Origin: Firmicutes bacterium UBA6113
GTDB lineage: Bacteria; Bacillota; Clostridia; Tissierellales; Sedimentibacteraceae
Reading direction: 5' to 3'
NCBI GenBank assembly: GCA_002422545.1
Contig: DIWF01000027.1
Coordinates: 183,435-247,434 of the forward strand
Length of the DNA: 64,000 bases
Each line of letters starts with the position of its first letter. The first letter of the stretch is position 1. The notes below the pieces were generated by a model. That model did no database searches. It was not told the DNA's origin and saw only the letters and a program-made list of their open reading frames with translations. Of this stretch, positions 37,475 to 45,387 are shown one piece after another. The translations under genes and the position numbers were made by a program.

Positions 37475-38187
37475 GATTTGACGTAGTTACATTATTTCCA
37501 GAGCTTATTGATATTTATACAAAAAACGGAATCATCGGCAGAGCTGTTGAAAACAGTCTGTTTGACATTGGATATGCCAACCTTCGGAATTATTCTGAAG
37601 ACAAGCATAAGAAGGTAGATGATTATCCCTATGGCGGTGGTCCCGGCATGCTTTTGAAGCCGGAGCCCATGTTCAGAGCCCTAGATGCTATAAAAAAAGA
37701 TAATTCATATATTATTTATTTATCACCAAAAGGCAGTTTATTTAATCAAAATAAAGCAAAAGAACTATCCGGAAAAGAACATATTGTTCTCATTGCAGGG
37801 CATTATGAAGGCATAGACCAAAGAATCATCGACAGATATGTGGATGAAGAAATATCTATGGGAGATTATGTCCTCACAAGCGGCGAGCTTCCTGCTCTCA
37901 TGCTCATTGATGCAGTTGGAAGATTGTTGCCTGGAGTTTTGGGATCTGATGAATCTTCTGTTGAGGAATCTCACAGCGGAAGTTTACTTGAATATCCACA
38001 ATACACCAGACCGGAAAAATATAAAGACATGGAAGTTCCGGAAATTTTATTGTCCGGGCATCATAAAAACATAGAAGAATGGCGTTTGTTCAAGGCAATT
38101 GAAATTACCTTGGAAAGACGTCCCGATATGGTAAAGGACAGCAACATAATTGAAAAATACAACAAATTGTCTGTGAAATACAAATAA
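37471..38187 (+). CDS. trmD: tRNA (guanine-N1)-methyltransferase TrmD
   Basis: A 238-residue knotted SPOUT-class methyltransferase that makes m1G37 and prevents frameshifting. It has FDVVTLFPELIDIY at the start, DYPYGGGPGMLLKPEP at about 51 and the knot region GDYVLTSGELPALMLIDAVGR at about 131-151. Essential in most bacteria. Start overlaps rimM. Confidence 0.96.
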   Translation: MRFDVVTLFPELIDIYTKNGIIGRAVENSLFDIGYANLRNYSEDKHKKVDDYPYGGGPGMLLKPEPMFRALDAIKKDNSYIIYLSPKGSLFNQNKAKELSGKEHIVLIAGHYEGIDQRIIDRYVDEEISMGDYVLTSGELPALMLIDAVGRLLPGVLGSDESSVEESHSGSLLEYPQYTRPEKYKDMEVPEILLSGHHKNIEEWRLFKAIEITLERRPDMVKDSNIIEKYNKLSVKYK

Positions 38188-38190
38188 AGG

Positions 38191-38219
38191 TTGTATGTGT
38201 TCAAGCTCTGTGATATAAT
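38191..38219 (+). promoter_or_regulatory. Internal sigma-A promoter for rplS
   Basis: -35 TTGTAT (38191-38196), 17-base spacer, -10 TATAAT (38214-38219), starting four bases after the trmD stop. It lets rplS be made independently of trmD. Confidence 0.75.
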
Positions 38220-38225
38220 GCACTA

Positions 38226-38281
38226 GAGTATACGGCGGTCCTCTGTACAAAGAGTAACAAGAACGCTTAGGCGAAGGGAGG
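38226..38281 (+). promoter_or_regulatory. Candidate L19 (rplS) mRNA leader, autoregulatory type
   Basis: Between the internal promoter and rplS is a compact structured segment. A CTCT / AGAG hairpin (38241-38254) is enclosed by a GCG / CGC pairing (38235-38266), followed by CTTAGGCGAAGGGAGG, which contains the ribosome binding site. This matches my memory of the Firmicute ribosomal protein L19 leader family, in which L19 is thought to control its own translation. Assigned by eye; a covariance-model match would settle it. Confidence 0.6.
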
Positions 38282-38288
38282 TATACAA

Positions 38289-38636
38289 ATGGACTTAATT
38301 AAATCTATAGAAAACGAACAGCTTAAAGGTGATTTGACACCTTTCAATGTTGGAGATACAATAAAAGTACACGTTAAAATAAAAGAAGGTAACAGAGAAA
38401 GAATCCAGGTTTTCGAAGGCGTTGTTATTAGAAGACAACACGGAAGCAACAGAGAAACTTTTACTGTAAGAAAGATTTCTTACGGAATCGGAGTTGAAAG
38501 AACATTCCCTGTACATTCACCAAAGATTGAAAAAATCGAAGTAACTAGACGTGGTCAAGTTAGACGTGCTAAATTGTTCTACCTGAGAGAAAGAACTGGC
38601 AAGGCAACTAAAGTTAAAGAGTTGAAGAATTATTAA
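38289..38636 (+). CDS. rplS: 50S ribosomal protein L19
   Basis: A 115-residue protein with [20 protein letters not shown], then [11 protein letters not shown] and [14 protein letters not shown], all L19 hallmarks. It lies at the subunit interface of the ribosome. It has its own promoter and leader, and a terminator directly behind it, so it can behave as a single-gene unit. Confidence 0.97.
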   Translation: MDLIKSIENEQLKGDLTPFNVGDTIKVHVKIKEGNRERIQVFEGVVIRRQHGSNRETFTVRKISYGIGVERTFPVHSPKIEKIEVTRRGQVRRAKLFYLRERTGKATKVKELKNY

Positions 38637-38664
38637 TTGAGGGCGGATGTCCTCAATTTTTTTT
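38635..38664 (+). terminator. Intrinsic terminator after rplS
   Basis: Stem AATTGAGG / CCTCAATT with an eight-base loop and a run of T residues; the stem starts in the rplS stop codon. Confidence 0.88.
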
Positions 38665-38681
38665 GAAAGAAGAGGTATGAT

Positions 38682-39542
38682 ATGAATATAAATTGGTATC
38701 CGGGTCACATGAAAAAAACAAAGGACCTGCTTCAGGAAAACATAAAGCTGGTCAACATCGTTATTGAAGTAATAGATGCTAGAATTCCTTTAAGCAGCAA
38801 AAATCCAGACTTTGACAGTTTGTTCAGAGACAAGAAAAGGCTCATTGTTTTAAACAAATACGACTTGTCTGATCCAAACTCAAACAAAATGTGGGAAGAA
38901 TATTACAGGAGCAAGGGCTGGAGTGTTGTACTTTACAACTCAACAAACAACAAGGAACTTAAAAAACTAGAAGCAGCAATTGCAGAAGCTTCAAAGGAAA
39001 TTGTAGAAAGATACAAAAATAAGGGAATTCTTAACAGGACCATAAAGGCAATGATAGTTGGAATTCCAAATGTGGGCAAATCAACTCTCATAAATTCTCT
39101 TTGCAAAAGAAAAAGCGCCAAGACAGGAAACATGCCGGGCATCACAAAAGGCAAGCAGTGGATACATCTTGCAGGCAACATTGATCTTTTGGATACGCCC
39201 GGAATATTGTGGCCGAAATTTGAAGATAAAACTGGTGCTTTGAACCTTACGTTTACAGGAGCCATAAAGGACGAAGTGCTTGAACTTGAAGAAATTTCAC
39301 TGAAGTTTGTTGAAAAGATGGCTGAGATGGGCAAAGTAAATGCAATACTGGAAAAGTATGATATTGAAGCAGGACATAAGCCCCTTGATATTTTAGACAA
39401 CATTGCTTATAAAAAAGGATACATTCTCCCTAACAAGGACATTGACTATCTGAGGGTTGCAAATTTGTTGTTAAACGACTTCAGAGCAGGAAAATTAGGA
39501 AGAATTACTTTAGAAACACCGGAAGATTCAATTAAGAATTAA
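38682..39542 (+). CDS. rbgA: Ribosome biogenesis GTPase RbgA (YlqF)
   Basis: A 286-residue GTPase with a circularly permuted G domain: NKYDLSD (G4, about 57) comes before GIPNVGKST (G1, about 127) and DTPGILWPK (G3). It helps the late assembly step of the 50S subunit. N-terminal NWYPGHMKKTK is typical. The final codons (SIKN then stop) fall inside the repeat arm of copy E, so the native C-terminus has probably been altered by the element. Confidence 0.95.
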   Translation: MNINWYPGHMKKTKDLLQENIKLVNIVIEVIDARIPLSSKNPDFDSLFRDKKRLIVLNKYDLSDPNSNKMWEEYYRSKGWSVVLYNSTNNKELKKLEAAIAEASKEIVERYKNKGILNRTIKAMIVGIPNVGKSTLINSLCKRKSAKTGNMPGITKGKQWIHLAGNIDLLDTPGILWPKFEDKTGALNLTFTGAIKDEVLELEEISLKFVEKMAEMGKVNAILEKYDIEAGHKPLDILDNIAYKKGYILPNKDIDYLRVANLLLNDFRAGKLGRITLETPEDSIKN

Positions 39543-39638
39543 GAGTTAAGAATTAATAATTAATAATTAATGAAAAAATCAGGCGGAGCCTGATTTTAAC
39601 CATACATTCTTAATTCTTAATTATTCATTCTTAATTTT
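39528..39638. repeat. Dispersed AT-rich inverted-repeat element, copy E (rbgA/rnhB gap)
   Basis: The gene-side arm ATTAAGAATTAAGAGT + TAAGAATTA begins at 39531, inside rbgA. The central 10-bp hairpin is AAAATCAGGC / GCCTGATTTT (39575-39597, GGA loop). The right arm of TTCTTAATTC / TTATTCATTC words (39604-39638) abuts the rnhB ribosome binding site. Confidence 0.8.
39575..39600 (+). terminator. Terminator-like hairpin inside repeat copy E
   Basis: A ten-base perfect stem with four terminal T residues in the stem itself but no further T run. It could be a weak or bidirectional terminator after rbgA. Confidence 0.45.
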
Positions 39639-39652
39639 AGATGGAGGGTAAT

Positions 39653-40285
39653 ATGCTTACAATTGAAAAAGAAATTTGGGACAAGGGCTACAATTATATT
39701 GCTTGCATTGATGAAGTTGGAAGAGGATGCCTTGCAGGAAGCGTTGTTGCATGTGCCGTTATAATGCCCAAGGACTTATTGATAGAAGGCGTGAATGATT
39801 CTAAAAAACTCACTGCCAAAAAAAGAGACAAGATGTACAAACTCATCATGGATGCTGCTGTTGCTGTAGGAATAGGCGAAATGGACTGCAAGACAGTTGA
39901 TGAGATAAATATAAAAAATGCAACTAAGCTTGCCATGATGCAGGCCATAGCAAATTTGAGGGACAAGGAAGGAAATGCAGTCATTCCTGACTACCTTCTC
40001 ATTGATGCTGAAAAGCTTAATCTTCCCATGCCTCAATCTAATATAATTCATGGAGACGCAAGGTGCCACGGAATTGCTGCAGCATCTATCATCGCAAAAG
40101 TGACCCGCGACAGGCAAATGGAAGAGCTTGATAAAGAGTATCCTGATTACAGTTTTTCAAAAAACAAGGGCTACGGAACAAAGGATCATGTGAAAGCACT
40201 TCTGCAGTTTGGACCTATTAAAATTCATCGAAAAACATTTTTAAAAAAAATCCTGAACACAGACGAACAGATGAATTTCTTGTAA
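39653..40285 (+). CDS. rnhB: Ribonuclease HII
   Basis: A 210-residue enzyme that cleaves RNA in RNA-DNA hybrids and at single ribonucleotides. The catalytic start IDEVGRGCLAGSVVA lies at about 18-32, with DSKKL at about 48 and YGTKDH near the end. Start placed at ATG 39653, since GGAGGG (39643-39648) lies just before it; an ATG four codons earlier overlaps that site. It follows rbgA as in many Firmicutes, but its usual partner yraN is now 6.6 kb away. Confidence 0.94.
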   Translation: MLTIEKEIWDKGYNYIACIDEVGRGCLAGSVVACAVIMPKDLLIEGVNDSKKLTAKKRDKMYKLIMDAAVAVGIGEMDCKTVDEINIKNATKLAMMQAIANLRDKEGNAVIPDYLLIDAEKLNLPMPQSNIIHGDARCHGIAAASIIAKVTRDRQMEELDKEYPDYSFSKNKGYGTKDHVKALLQFGPIKIHRKTFLKKILNTDEQMNFL

Positions 40286-40297
40286 AAAGGAGTATTT

Positions 40298-40714
40298 ATG
40301 GAAATTAAAACATATATTCACAAAGTACAATATTATGAAACAGATCAGATGGGCGTTGTTCATCACTCCAATTACATAAGATGGTTTGAAGAAGCAAGAA
40401 TTTATTATTTAGAAGAATCAAATCTCAATTATGAAAATCTTGAAGCTGAAGGAATAATGAGCCCTGTTACAGCAGTTGAATGCAGGTATAAGTCACCTGC
40501 AAAGTTTGGTCAGTCGGTGAAAATAGACACAAAACTTCAAAACTTCAATGGAATTACATTTTCAATCACATACGAAGTAACTGATCTTAAGACTGGAGAA
40601 ATAAGGGCTGAGGGAAGCAGCAGCCATTGCTTTTTAGGAAAGGGCGGAAAGCTCATATCACTGAAAAAAGAAAACAAAAAATATTATGAAATGTTTTCAC
40701 TACTGGTAAATTAA
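40298..40714 (+). CDS. Acyl-CoA thioesterase, YbgC/4-hydroxybenzoyl-CoA family (hotdog fold)
   Basis: A 138-residue single hotdog domain. The motif YYETDQMGVVHHSNYIRWFEEAR (its core is D17-Q18-M19-G20) is the 4HBT-family active-site helix with the catalytic aspartate. Such enzymes hydrolyse short acyl-CoA or acyl-ACP esters; the natural substrate cannot be told. It lies 12 bases after rnhB and has AAAGGAG upstream, so it is probably on the rnhB transcript. Confidence 0.88.
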   Translation: MEIKTYIHKVQYYETDQMGVVHHSNYIRWFEEARIYYLEESNLNYENLEAEGIMSPVTAVECRYKSPAKFGQSVKIDTKLQNFNGITFSITYEVTDLKTGEIRAEGSSSHCFLGKGGKLISLKKENKKYYEMFSLLVN

Positions 40715-40766
40715 CATGAATGTTATAAATAATCATATTAAGATTATTGTAGTCAGTTACTTTAAA

Positions 40767-40795
40767 TTGACTAATTAACTTTTTTATGCTAGACT
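40767..40795 (+). promoter_or_regulatory. Promoter of deoC with overlapping palindrome
   Basis: -35 TTGACT (40767-40772), 17-base spacer, -10 TAGACT (40790-40795). An inverted repeat TAGTCA N12 TGACTA (40750-40773) covers the -35 box and is a plausible operator for a nucleoside- or sugar-responsive repressor. The operator role is inferred. Confidence 0.6.
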
Positions 40796-40827
40796 GTAAT
40801 GGTAAAAAGATAAAAAGGAGTCAACAA

Positions 40828-41493
40828 ATGGAACAGTTTGAATTGATGAAACATATTGATTACACACTTTTGAAAGCGTTTGCAACTTGGGAGGAGATAC
40901 AAATTTTGTGCGATGAAGCAATAGAATACAAAACAGCCTCTGTATGCATACCTCCTACATATATAAATCGAATACGCCAAAAATACCAAGACAAAATCAA
41001 TATTTGCACCGTAATAGGTTTCCCTTTGGGATATTCCTGCCTTGAATCAAAACTAACGGAATGTGAACAGGCAATCAAGGATGGAGCAGATGAAATCGAC
41101 ATGGTCATCAACATAAGCCATGTTAAAAATAAGGATTATGATAAGGCAAAAGAAGAAATTGAAGCGGTCAAAAAAACTGCAGGTGAAAAGATAGTAAAGG
41201 TCATAATTGAAACATGCTATCTCACAGAAGAAGAAAAAATAACCATGTGCCATGCTGTTACAGAGGCAGGTGCAGATTATATAAAGACTTCCACTGGTTT
41301 TGGCACAGGAGGTGCAACCTTGGAAGATATAAAGCTATTTAAAAAACACATAGGTGAAAATATAAAAATAAAGGCTGCCGGAGGAATTAAAACACTTGAT
41401 GATTTAGAAGCATTTATCAATGAAGGGTGTTCCAGAATCGGAACAAGCTCAGCGATTAAATTGATAAAAGGCGGTAATGTTAAAGAATATTAG
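40828..41493 (+). CDS. deoC: Deoxyribose-phosphate aldolase
   Basis: A 221-residue class I aldolase that splits 2-deoxyribose 5-phosphate to acetaldehyde and glyceraldehyde 3-phosphate, the last step of deoxynucleoside catabolism. It has the family landmarks CTVIGFPLGY (about 57), EIDMVINIS (about 90), VKVIIETCYL, and the Schiff-base lysine in YIKTSTGFGTGGAT (about 150-163). Start at ATG 40828 after AAAAGGAG; the longer frame begins inside the promoter. It sits before a nucleoside importer, which supports the salvage role. Confidence 0.95.
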   Translation: MEQFELMKHIDYTLLKAFATWEEIQILCDEAIEYKTASVCIPPTYINRIRQKYQDKINICTVIGFPLGYSCLESKLTECEQAIKDGADEIDMVINISHVKNKDYDKAKEEIEAVKKTAGEKIVKVIIETCYLTEEEKITMCHAVTEAGADYIKTSTGFGTGGATLEDIKLFKKHIGENIKIKAAGGIKTLDDLEAFINEGCSRIGTSSAIKLIKGGNVKEY

Positions 41494-41571
41494 CAGGGGG
41501 GAGGATATTGGTTCGTTGTAAAGTTTTTCTTGATTTATTAAATTTAAAAATTATAAAATAAGGAGATCATT

Positions 41572-42678
41572 ATGAAAACTTGGAAAAAAATAGCCCTGGC
41601 AGTATTGGCTATGGCAATGGTATTTGCATTAGCAGCATGTACAAAGGACCAAGGAAATCAGGCCAGCAGCGACAGTGCATCGGGAACATATGAAATAGCA
41701 CTTATTACAGACGTAGGAACAATTGACGACAAATCATTCAATCAGGGAGCATGGGAAGGCGTAGTTGCTTATGCAGAAGAAAATAAACTTACATACAAGT
41801 ATTACAAACCTTCTGAAAAATCAGACGACGCTTATCTTACTTCAATTGATCTTGCAGTGAAAGCAGGAGCAAAAATAATTGTGTGCCCGGGATATTTGTT
41901 TGAAATTCCTGTATATAACGCACAGGATAAATATCCTGACATAAAATTCATAATTCTTGATGGTTATCCTCATACAGGAGACTACACCCCTGTAGTAAAA
42001 GAAAACACATTATCAATATTCTACACAGAACAGGAAGCAGGATTTTTGGCAGGCTATGCAGCAGTTAAGGACGGTTATACAAAAATGGGCTTCATGGGCG
42101 GAATTGCAGTTCCTGCAGTTATCCGTTTCGGATTCGGATATGTACAAGGAGCTGATTATGCAGCAAAGGAAATGGGACTTGCCGACGGATCAGTTGAAAT
42201 CAAATACACATATGTAGGAAATTTTGATGCAACACCGGAAAACATGGCTAAAGCAGCATCGTGGTACAACGAAGGAACAGAAGTTATATTTGCATGCGGC
42301 GGAGCCGTAGGAAATTCAGTAATGAAAGCTGCGGAAACAGCAAAAACCAAAGTTATAGGCGTTGACGTTGATCAGTCTGCAGAGTCAGAAACAGTTATAA
42401 CTTCATCAATGAAAAATCTTACAAAATCAGTTTATGATGCATTGACTGAATATTACGGCGGAAAATTCAGAGGCGGAGAAATTTTGTATCTTGATTCAAG
42501 CGTAGGAGGAGTTCAGCTTCCTATGGAATCTTCAAAATTTGAAAAATTCACTCAGAAAGACTACGATACAATTTACAATAAAATCATAAACAAGGAAATA
42601 AAAATACTTGGCGATCAGGATGCAAAGGATGCATCTAAACTTGAAACAACAAAAGCAGTGGTAGATTTAATAGATTAA
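41572..42678 (+). CDS. BMP family nucleoside-binding lipoprotein of an ABC importer
   Basis: A 368-residue substrate-binding protein. The signal peptide ends in the lipobox LAAC, with the acylated cysteine at position 23. The mature part has IALITDVGTIDDKSFNQGAWEG, the entry motif of the BMP/PnrA-like family that binds purine nucleosides. It is anchored outside the membrane and delivers to the permeases encoded downstream. AAGGAG before the ATG. A long hairpin separates it from the ATPase gene. Confidence 0.94.
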   Translation: MKTWKKIALAVLAMAMVFALAACTKDQGNQASSDSASGTYEIALITDVGTIDDKSFNQGAWEGVVAYAEENKLTYKYYKPSEKSDDAYLTSIDLAVKAGAKIIVCPGYLFEIPVYNAQDKYPDIKFIILDGYPHTGDYTPVVKENTLSIFYTEQEAGFLAGYAAVKDGYTKMGFMGGIAVPAVIRFGFGYVQGADYAAKEMGLADGSVEIKYTYVGNFDATPENMAKAASWYNEGTEVIFACGGAVGNSVMKAAETAKTKVIGVDVDQSAESETVITSSMKNLTKSVYDALTEYYGGKFRGGEILYLDSSVGGVQLPMESSKFEKFTQKDYDTIYNKIINKEIKILGDQDAKDASKLETTKAVVDLID

Positions 42679-42695
42679 TTCGCATATTCAATTGT

Positions 42696-42738
42696 AAAAA
42701 GTGTCTTCAATAAAATTTAATACTGAAGACACTTTTTT
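42696..42738 (+). terminator. Long stem-loop between binding-protein and ATPase genes
   Basis: A 14-base stem (AAAAAGTGTCTTCA with TGAAGACACTTTTT) around a 14-base loop, ending in T residues. It lies inside an importer operon and probably works as a partial terminator or an mRNA stabiliser that raises binding-protein levels above those of the membrane parts. Confidence 0.8.
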
Positions 42739-42761
42739 GATATTGATTAGAAGGAGAAAAT

Positions 42762-44306
42762 ATGGATTATGTGATCGAGATGAACAAAATCACTAAAACG
42801 TTTGGAGACTTCAAAGCTGTGGATGATGTTACTCTCAAGGTTGAACGTGGAGAAATACATGCCCTTTTAGGTGAAAACGGAGCAGGCAAATCTACATTGA
42901 TGAGCGTGCTGTTTGGTTTGTACACTCCTGAAGCCGGAGAAATAATCATTGACAAGAAAAAAGTAAAAATAAACAACCCCAATGATGCCAATGATTTAGG
43001 AATAGGCATGGTGCATCAGCACTTCAAGCTTGTTCACAACTTCACCGTCCTTGAAAGCATAGTCTTAGGCATGGAAGACACTAAAAACGGTTTTTTAAAA
43101 ATGGATGAAGCAAGAAAAAAGGTCGAGAAACTAAGCGACCGGTACAAGCTGAAAATAGATCCCGATGCACAGATTTCCGATATTACAGTGGGAATGCAGC
43201 AAAGGGTTGAAATACTTAAAATGCTTTACAGAGACAACGACATATTGATTTTCGATGAGCCTACAGCAGTGCTTACCCAGCAGGAAATTGAAGAACTCAT
43301 GAAAATCATGAGAGAATTGACCGAGGAAGGAAAATCTATAGTATTCATCACACACAAGCTGAATGAAATCAAGGAAGCTGCAGACAGGTGCACTGTGCTT
43401 AGAAAAGGCAAGTACATAGGAACGGTGGATGTTAAAACAACATCAAAAGAACAGATGTCAGAAATGATGGTCGGAAGAAAAGTAAGCTTCATAATAGAAA
43501 AATCAGATGCTAAAAATCTAAGCCCGGTTCTTGAAGTAAAAAATATGACTATCACGAACAAGTTTACCAAAAAAAACGTTGTAAAAAATGTTTCCTTTAA
43601 TGTTAAAAAAGGGGAGATACTTTGCATAGCAGGAATAGACGGCAACGGACAGTCAGAACTTGTGCAGGGAATAACAGGCCTAATGGCTATAAACTCAGGA
43701 CACATATTTTTAAACGGAAAAGATATAACAAAAAAATCAATTCGTCATAAATGCATTGAAGGAATTGCCCACATACCTGAGGACAGACAAAGATACGGCC
43801 TTGTGCTTGACTACAGCTTAAAGGAAAACGCCGTTCTGCAGACGTATTATCAGCCGTGTTTTCAGAAAAATGGAATCATAAAGTTTGATGCTGTGAGGGA
43901 TTATGCCAAAAAGCTTATAAGCCAGTACGACATAAGAAGCAGTCAGGATGAAGATTCAATTGTAAGAGGAATGTCAGGCGGAAATCAGCAAAAGCTTATC
44001 GTTGCAAGAGAAATAGACAGAAATCCTGAAATAGTCATAGCTGTGCAGCCTACAAGGGGACTTGATGTGGGAGCTATTGAATATATCCACCATCAGCTCT
44101 TATCTCAGAGAGAAGATGGCAAGGCAGTGCTTCTTGTATCATTTGATCTGGATGAAGTTATGAATGTAAGCGACAGAATCCTTGTAATGTTTGAAGGGGA
44201 AATCGTAGGGGATTTAAATCCTAAAAATACAACTGTGCAGGAGCTTGGACTTTTCATGTCAGGTTCTAAAAGGAGTGAAAGCTATGAAATCAAAAGCAAA
44301 GCTTAA
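42762..44306 (+). CDS. Nucleoside ABC importer, fused double ATP-binding protein
   Basis: A 514-residue protein with two ABC modules in tandem, as in the NupA and sugar-importer group. First module: Walker A GENGAGKS (about 39), signature-like ISDITVGMQQRVEI, Walker B LIFDEPTAVL. Second module (from about 255): a degenerate Walker A GIDGNGQSE and signature MSGGNQQK, with Walker B-like VIAVQPTRGLD, where the glutamate position differs. It powers uptake through the two permeases encoded next; its end overlaps the first permease gene by 23 bases. Confidence 0.94.
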   Translation: MDYVIEMNKITKTFGDFKAVDDVTLKVERGEIHALLGENGAGKSTLMSVLFGLYTPEAGEIIIDKKKVKINNPNDANDLGIGMVHQHFKLVHNFTVLESIVLGMEDTKNGFLKMDEARKKVEKLSDRYKLKIDPDAQISDITVGMQQRVEILKMLYRDNDILIFDEPTAVLTQQEIEELMKIMRELTEEGKSIVFITHKLNEIKEAADRCTVLRKGKYIGTVDVKTTSKEQMSEMMVGRKVSFIIEKSDAKNLSPVLEVKNMTITNKFTKKNVVKNVSFNVKKGEILCIAGIDGNGQSELVQGITGLMAINSGHIFLNGKDITKKSIRHKCIEGIAHIPEDRQRYGLVLDYSLKENAVLQTYYQPCFQKNGIIKFDAVRDYAKKLISQYDIRSSQDEDSIVRGMSGGNQQKLIVAREIDRNPEIVIAVQPTRGLDVGAIEYIHHQLLSQREDGKAVLLVSFDLDEVMNVSDRILVMFEGEIVGDLNPKNTTVQELGLFMSGSKRSESYEIKSKA

Positions 44307-45387
44307 CATTACAAACTTAAATTGGGGCGTAAGCTTCCTATCTGCTGTTATGGCCATCGCCATAGGCCTTCTTTTTGGCCTTGTAATACTTCTCATAAGC
44401 AATGCCTCCGAAGCGTTGTCAGGATTTGCAGCAATCGTTCAGGGAGGTTTTGCGGACGGGGCAAAGGGAATAGGAGATGTGCTGTACAATGCAACGCCCA
44501 TAATAATGACAGGGCTTTCCGTGGGTTTTGCTTTTAAGACGGGACTGTTCAACATCGGTTCGTCGGGACAGTTTACCATGGGAGCTTTTGCTGCTGTGTA
44601 TGTTGGAATAAAGTGGACATTCCTTTCAGGAAGCAGCCACTGGATTGTTGCCCTACTGGCAGCGTGTATTGCCGGAGCCCTGTGGGGACTCTTGCCTGGG
44701 ATACTGAAAGCAGTTGCTAACGTCCACGAAGTAATTTCTTCCATTATGATGAACTACATAGGAATGTACTTTGTGAACATGCTCATAGTTTCAAACATAC
44801 ACGACAAGATCAAAAATCAGAGCCTTCCTGTTTCCAAAACTGCAATAATTCCAAAGGCAGGTCTTGACAAGGTTTTTGGAAGCCAGAATATAAACATAGG
44901 AATTTTAATAGCTGTTTTAATGGTTGTAATCATATATTTTCTTATAAACAAAACAACTTTCGGCTACGAGCTCAAGGCATGCGGCTACAGCAAGGATGCA
45001 AGTAAATATGCAGGAATAAACGCCAAGAGAAACATAATTCTTTCAATGGTTATTGCAGGGGCGCTCTCAGGTCTTGGCGGAGGTCTTTTGTACCTGGCAG
45101 GTTCAGGAAAATATCTTCAGGTTGTAGACATCCTTGCTCCCCAAGGTTTCAATGGAATTTCAGTTGCACTTCTGGGGATGTCAAATCCAATTGGAATTTT
45201 ATTTGCAGGTTTATTCATTGCCCATATAACAGTTGGCGGAGTAAACCTTCAGCTTTATTCATTTGCCCCGGAAGTAATAGACATAATCATAGCTGCGATT
45301 ATTTACTGCGGAGCATTTGCTCTTCTATTTAAAAACATCATATTCAAGTTCAGCAAAAGAAAAGAAAAGGAGGGTGAAGGCATATGA
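44284..45387 (+). CDS. Nucleoside ABC importer permease 1
   Basis: A 367-residue membrane protein of the BPD_transp_2 (branched-chain/nucleoside permease) family, with about ten hydrophobic segments and the family segment TGLSVGFAFKTGLFNIGSSG at about 78-97. Start at ATG 44284, seven bases after AAAGGAGTG and inside the upstream gene; the frame is open 13 codons further back but has no ribosome binding site there. It overlaps the second permease gene by four bases. Confidence 0.93.
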   Translation: MKSKAKLNITNLNWGVSFLSAVMAIAIGLLFGLVILLISNASEALSGFAAIVQGGFADGAKGIGDVLYNATPIIMTGLSVGFAFKTGLFNIGSSGQFTMGAFAAVYVGIKWTFLSGSSHWIVALLAACIAGALWGLLPGILKAVANVHEVISSIMMNYIGMYFVNMLIVSNIHDKIKNQSLPVSKTAIIPKAGLDKVFGSQNINIGILIAVLMVVIIYFLINKTTFGYELKACGYSKDASKYAGINAKRNIILSMVIAGALSGLGGGLLYLAGSGKYLQVVDILAPQGFNGISVALLGMSNPIGILFAGLFIAHITVGGVNLQLYSFAPEVIDIIIAAIIYCGAFALLFKNIIFKFSKRKEKEGEGI

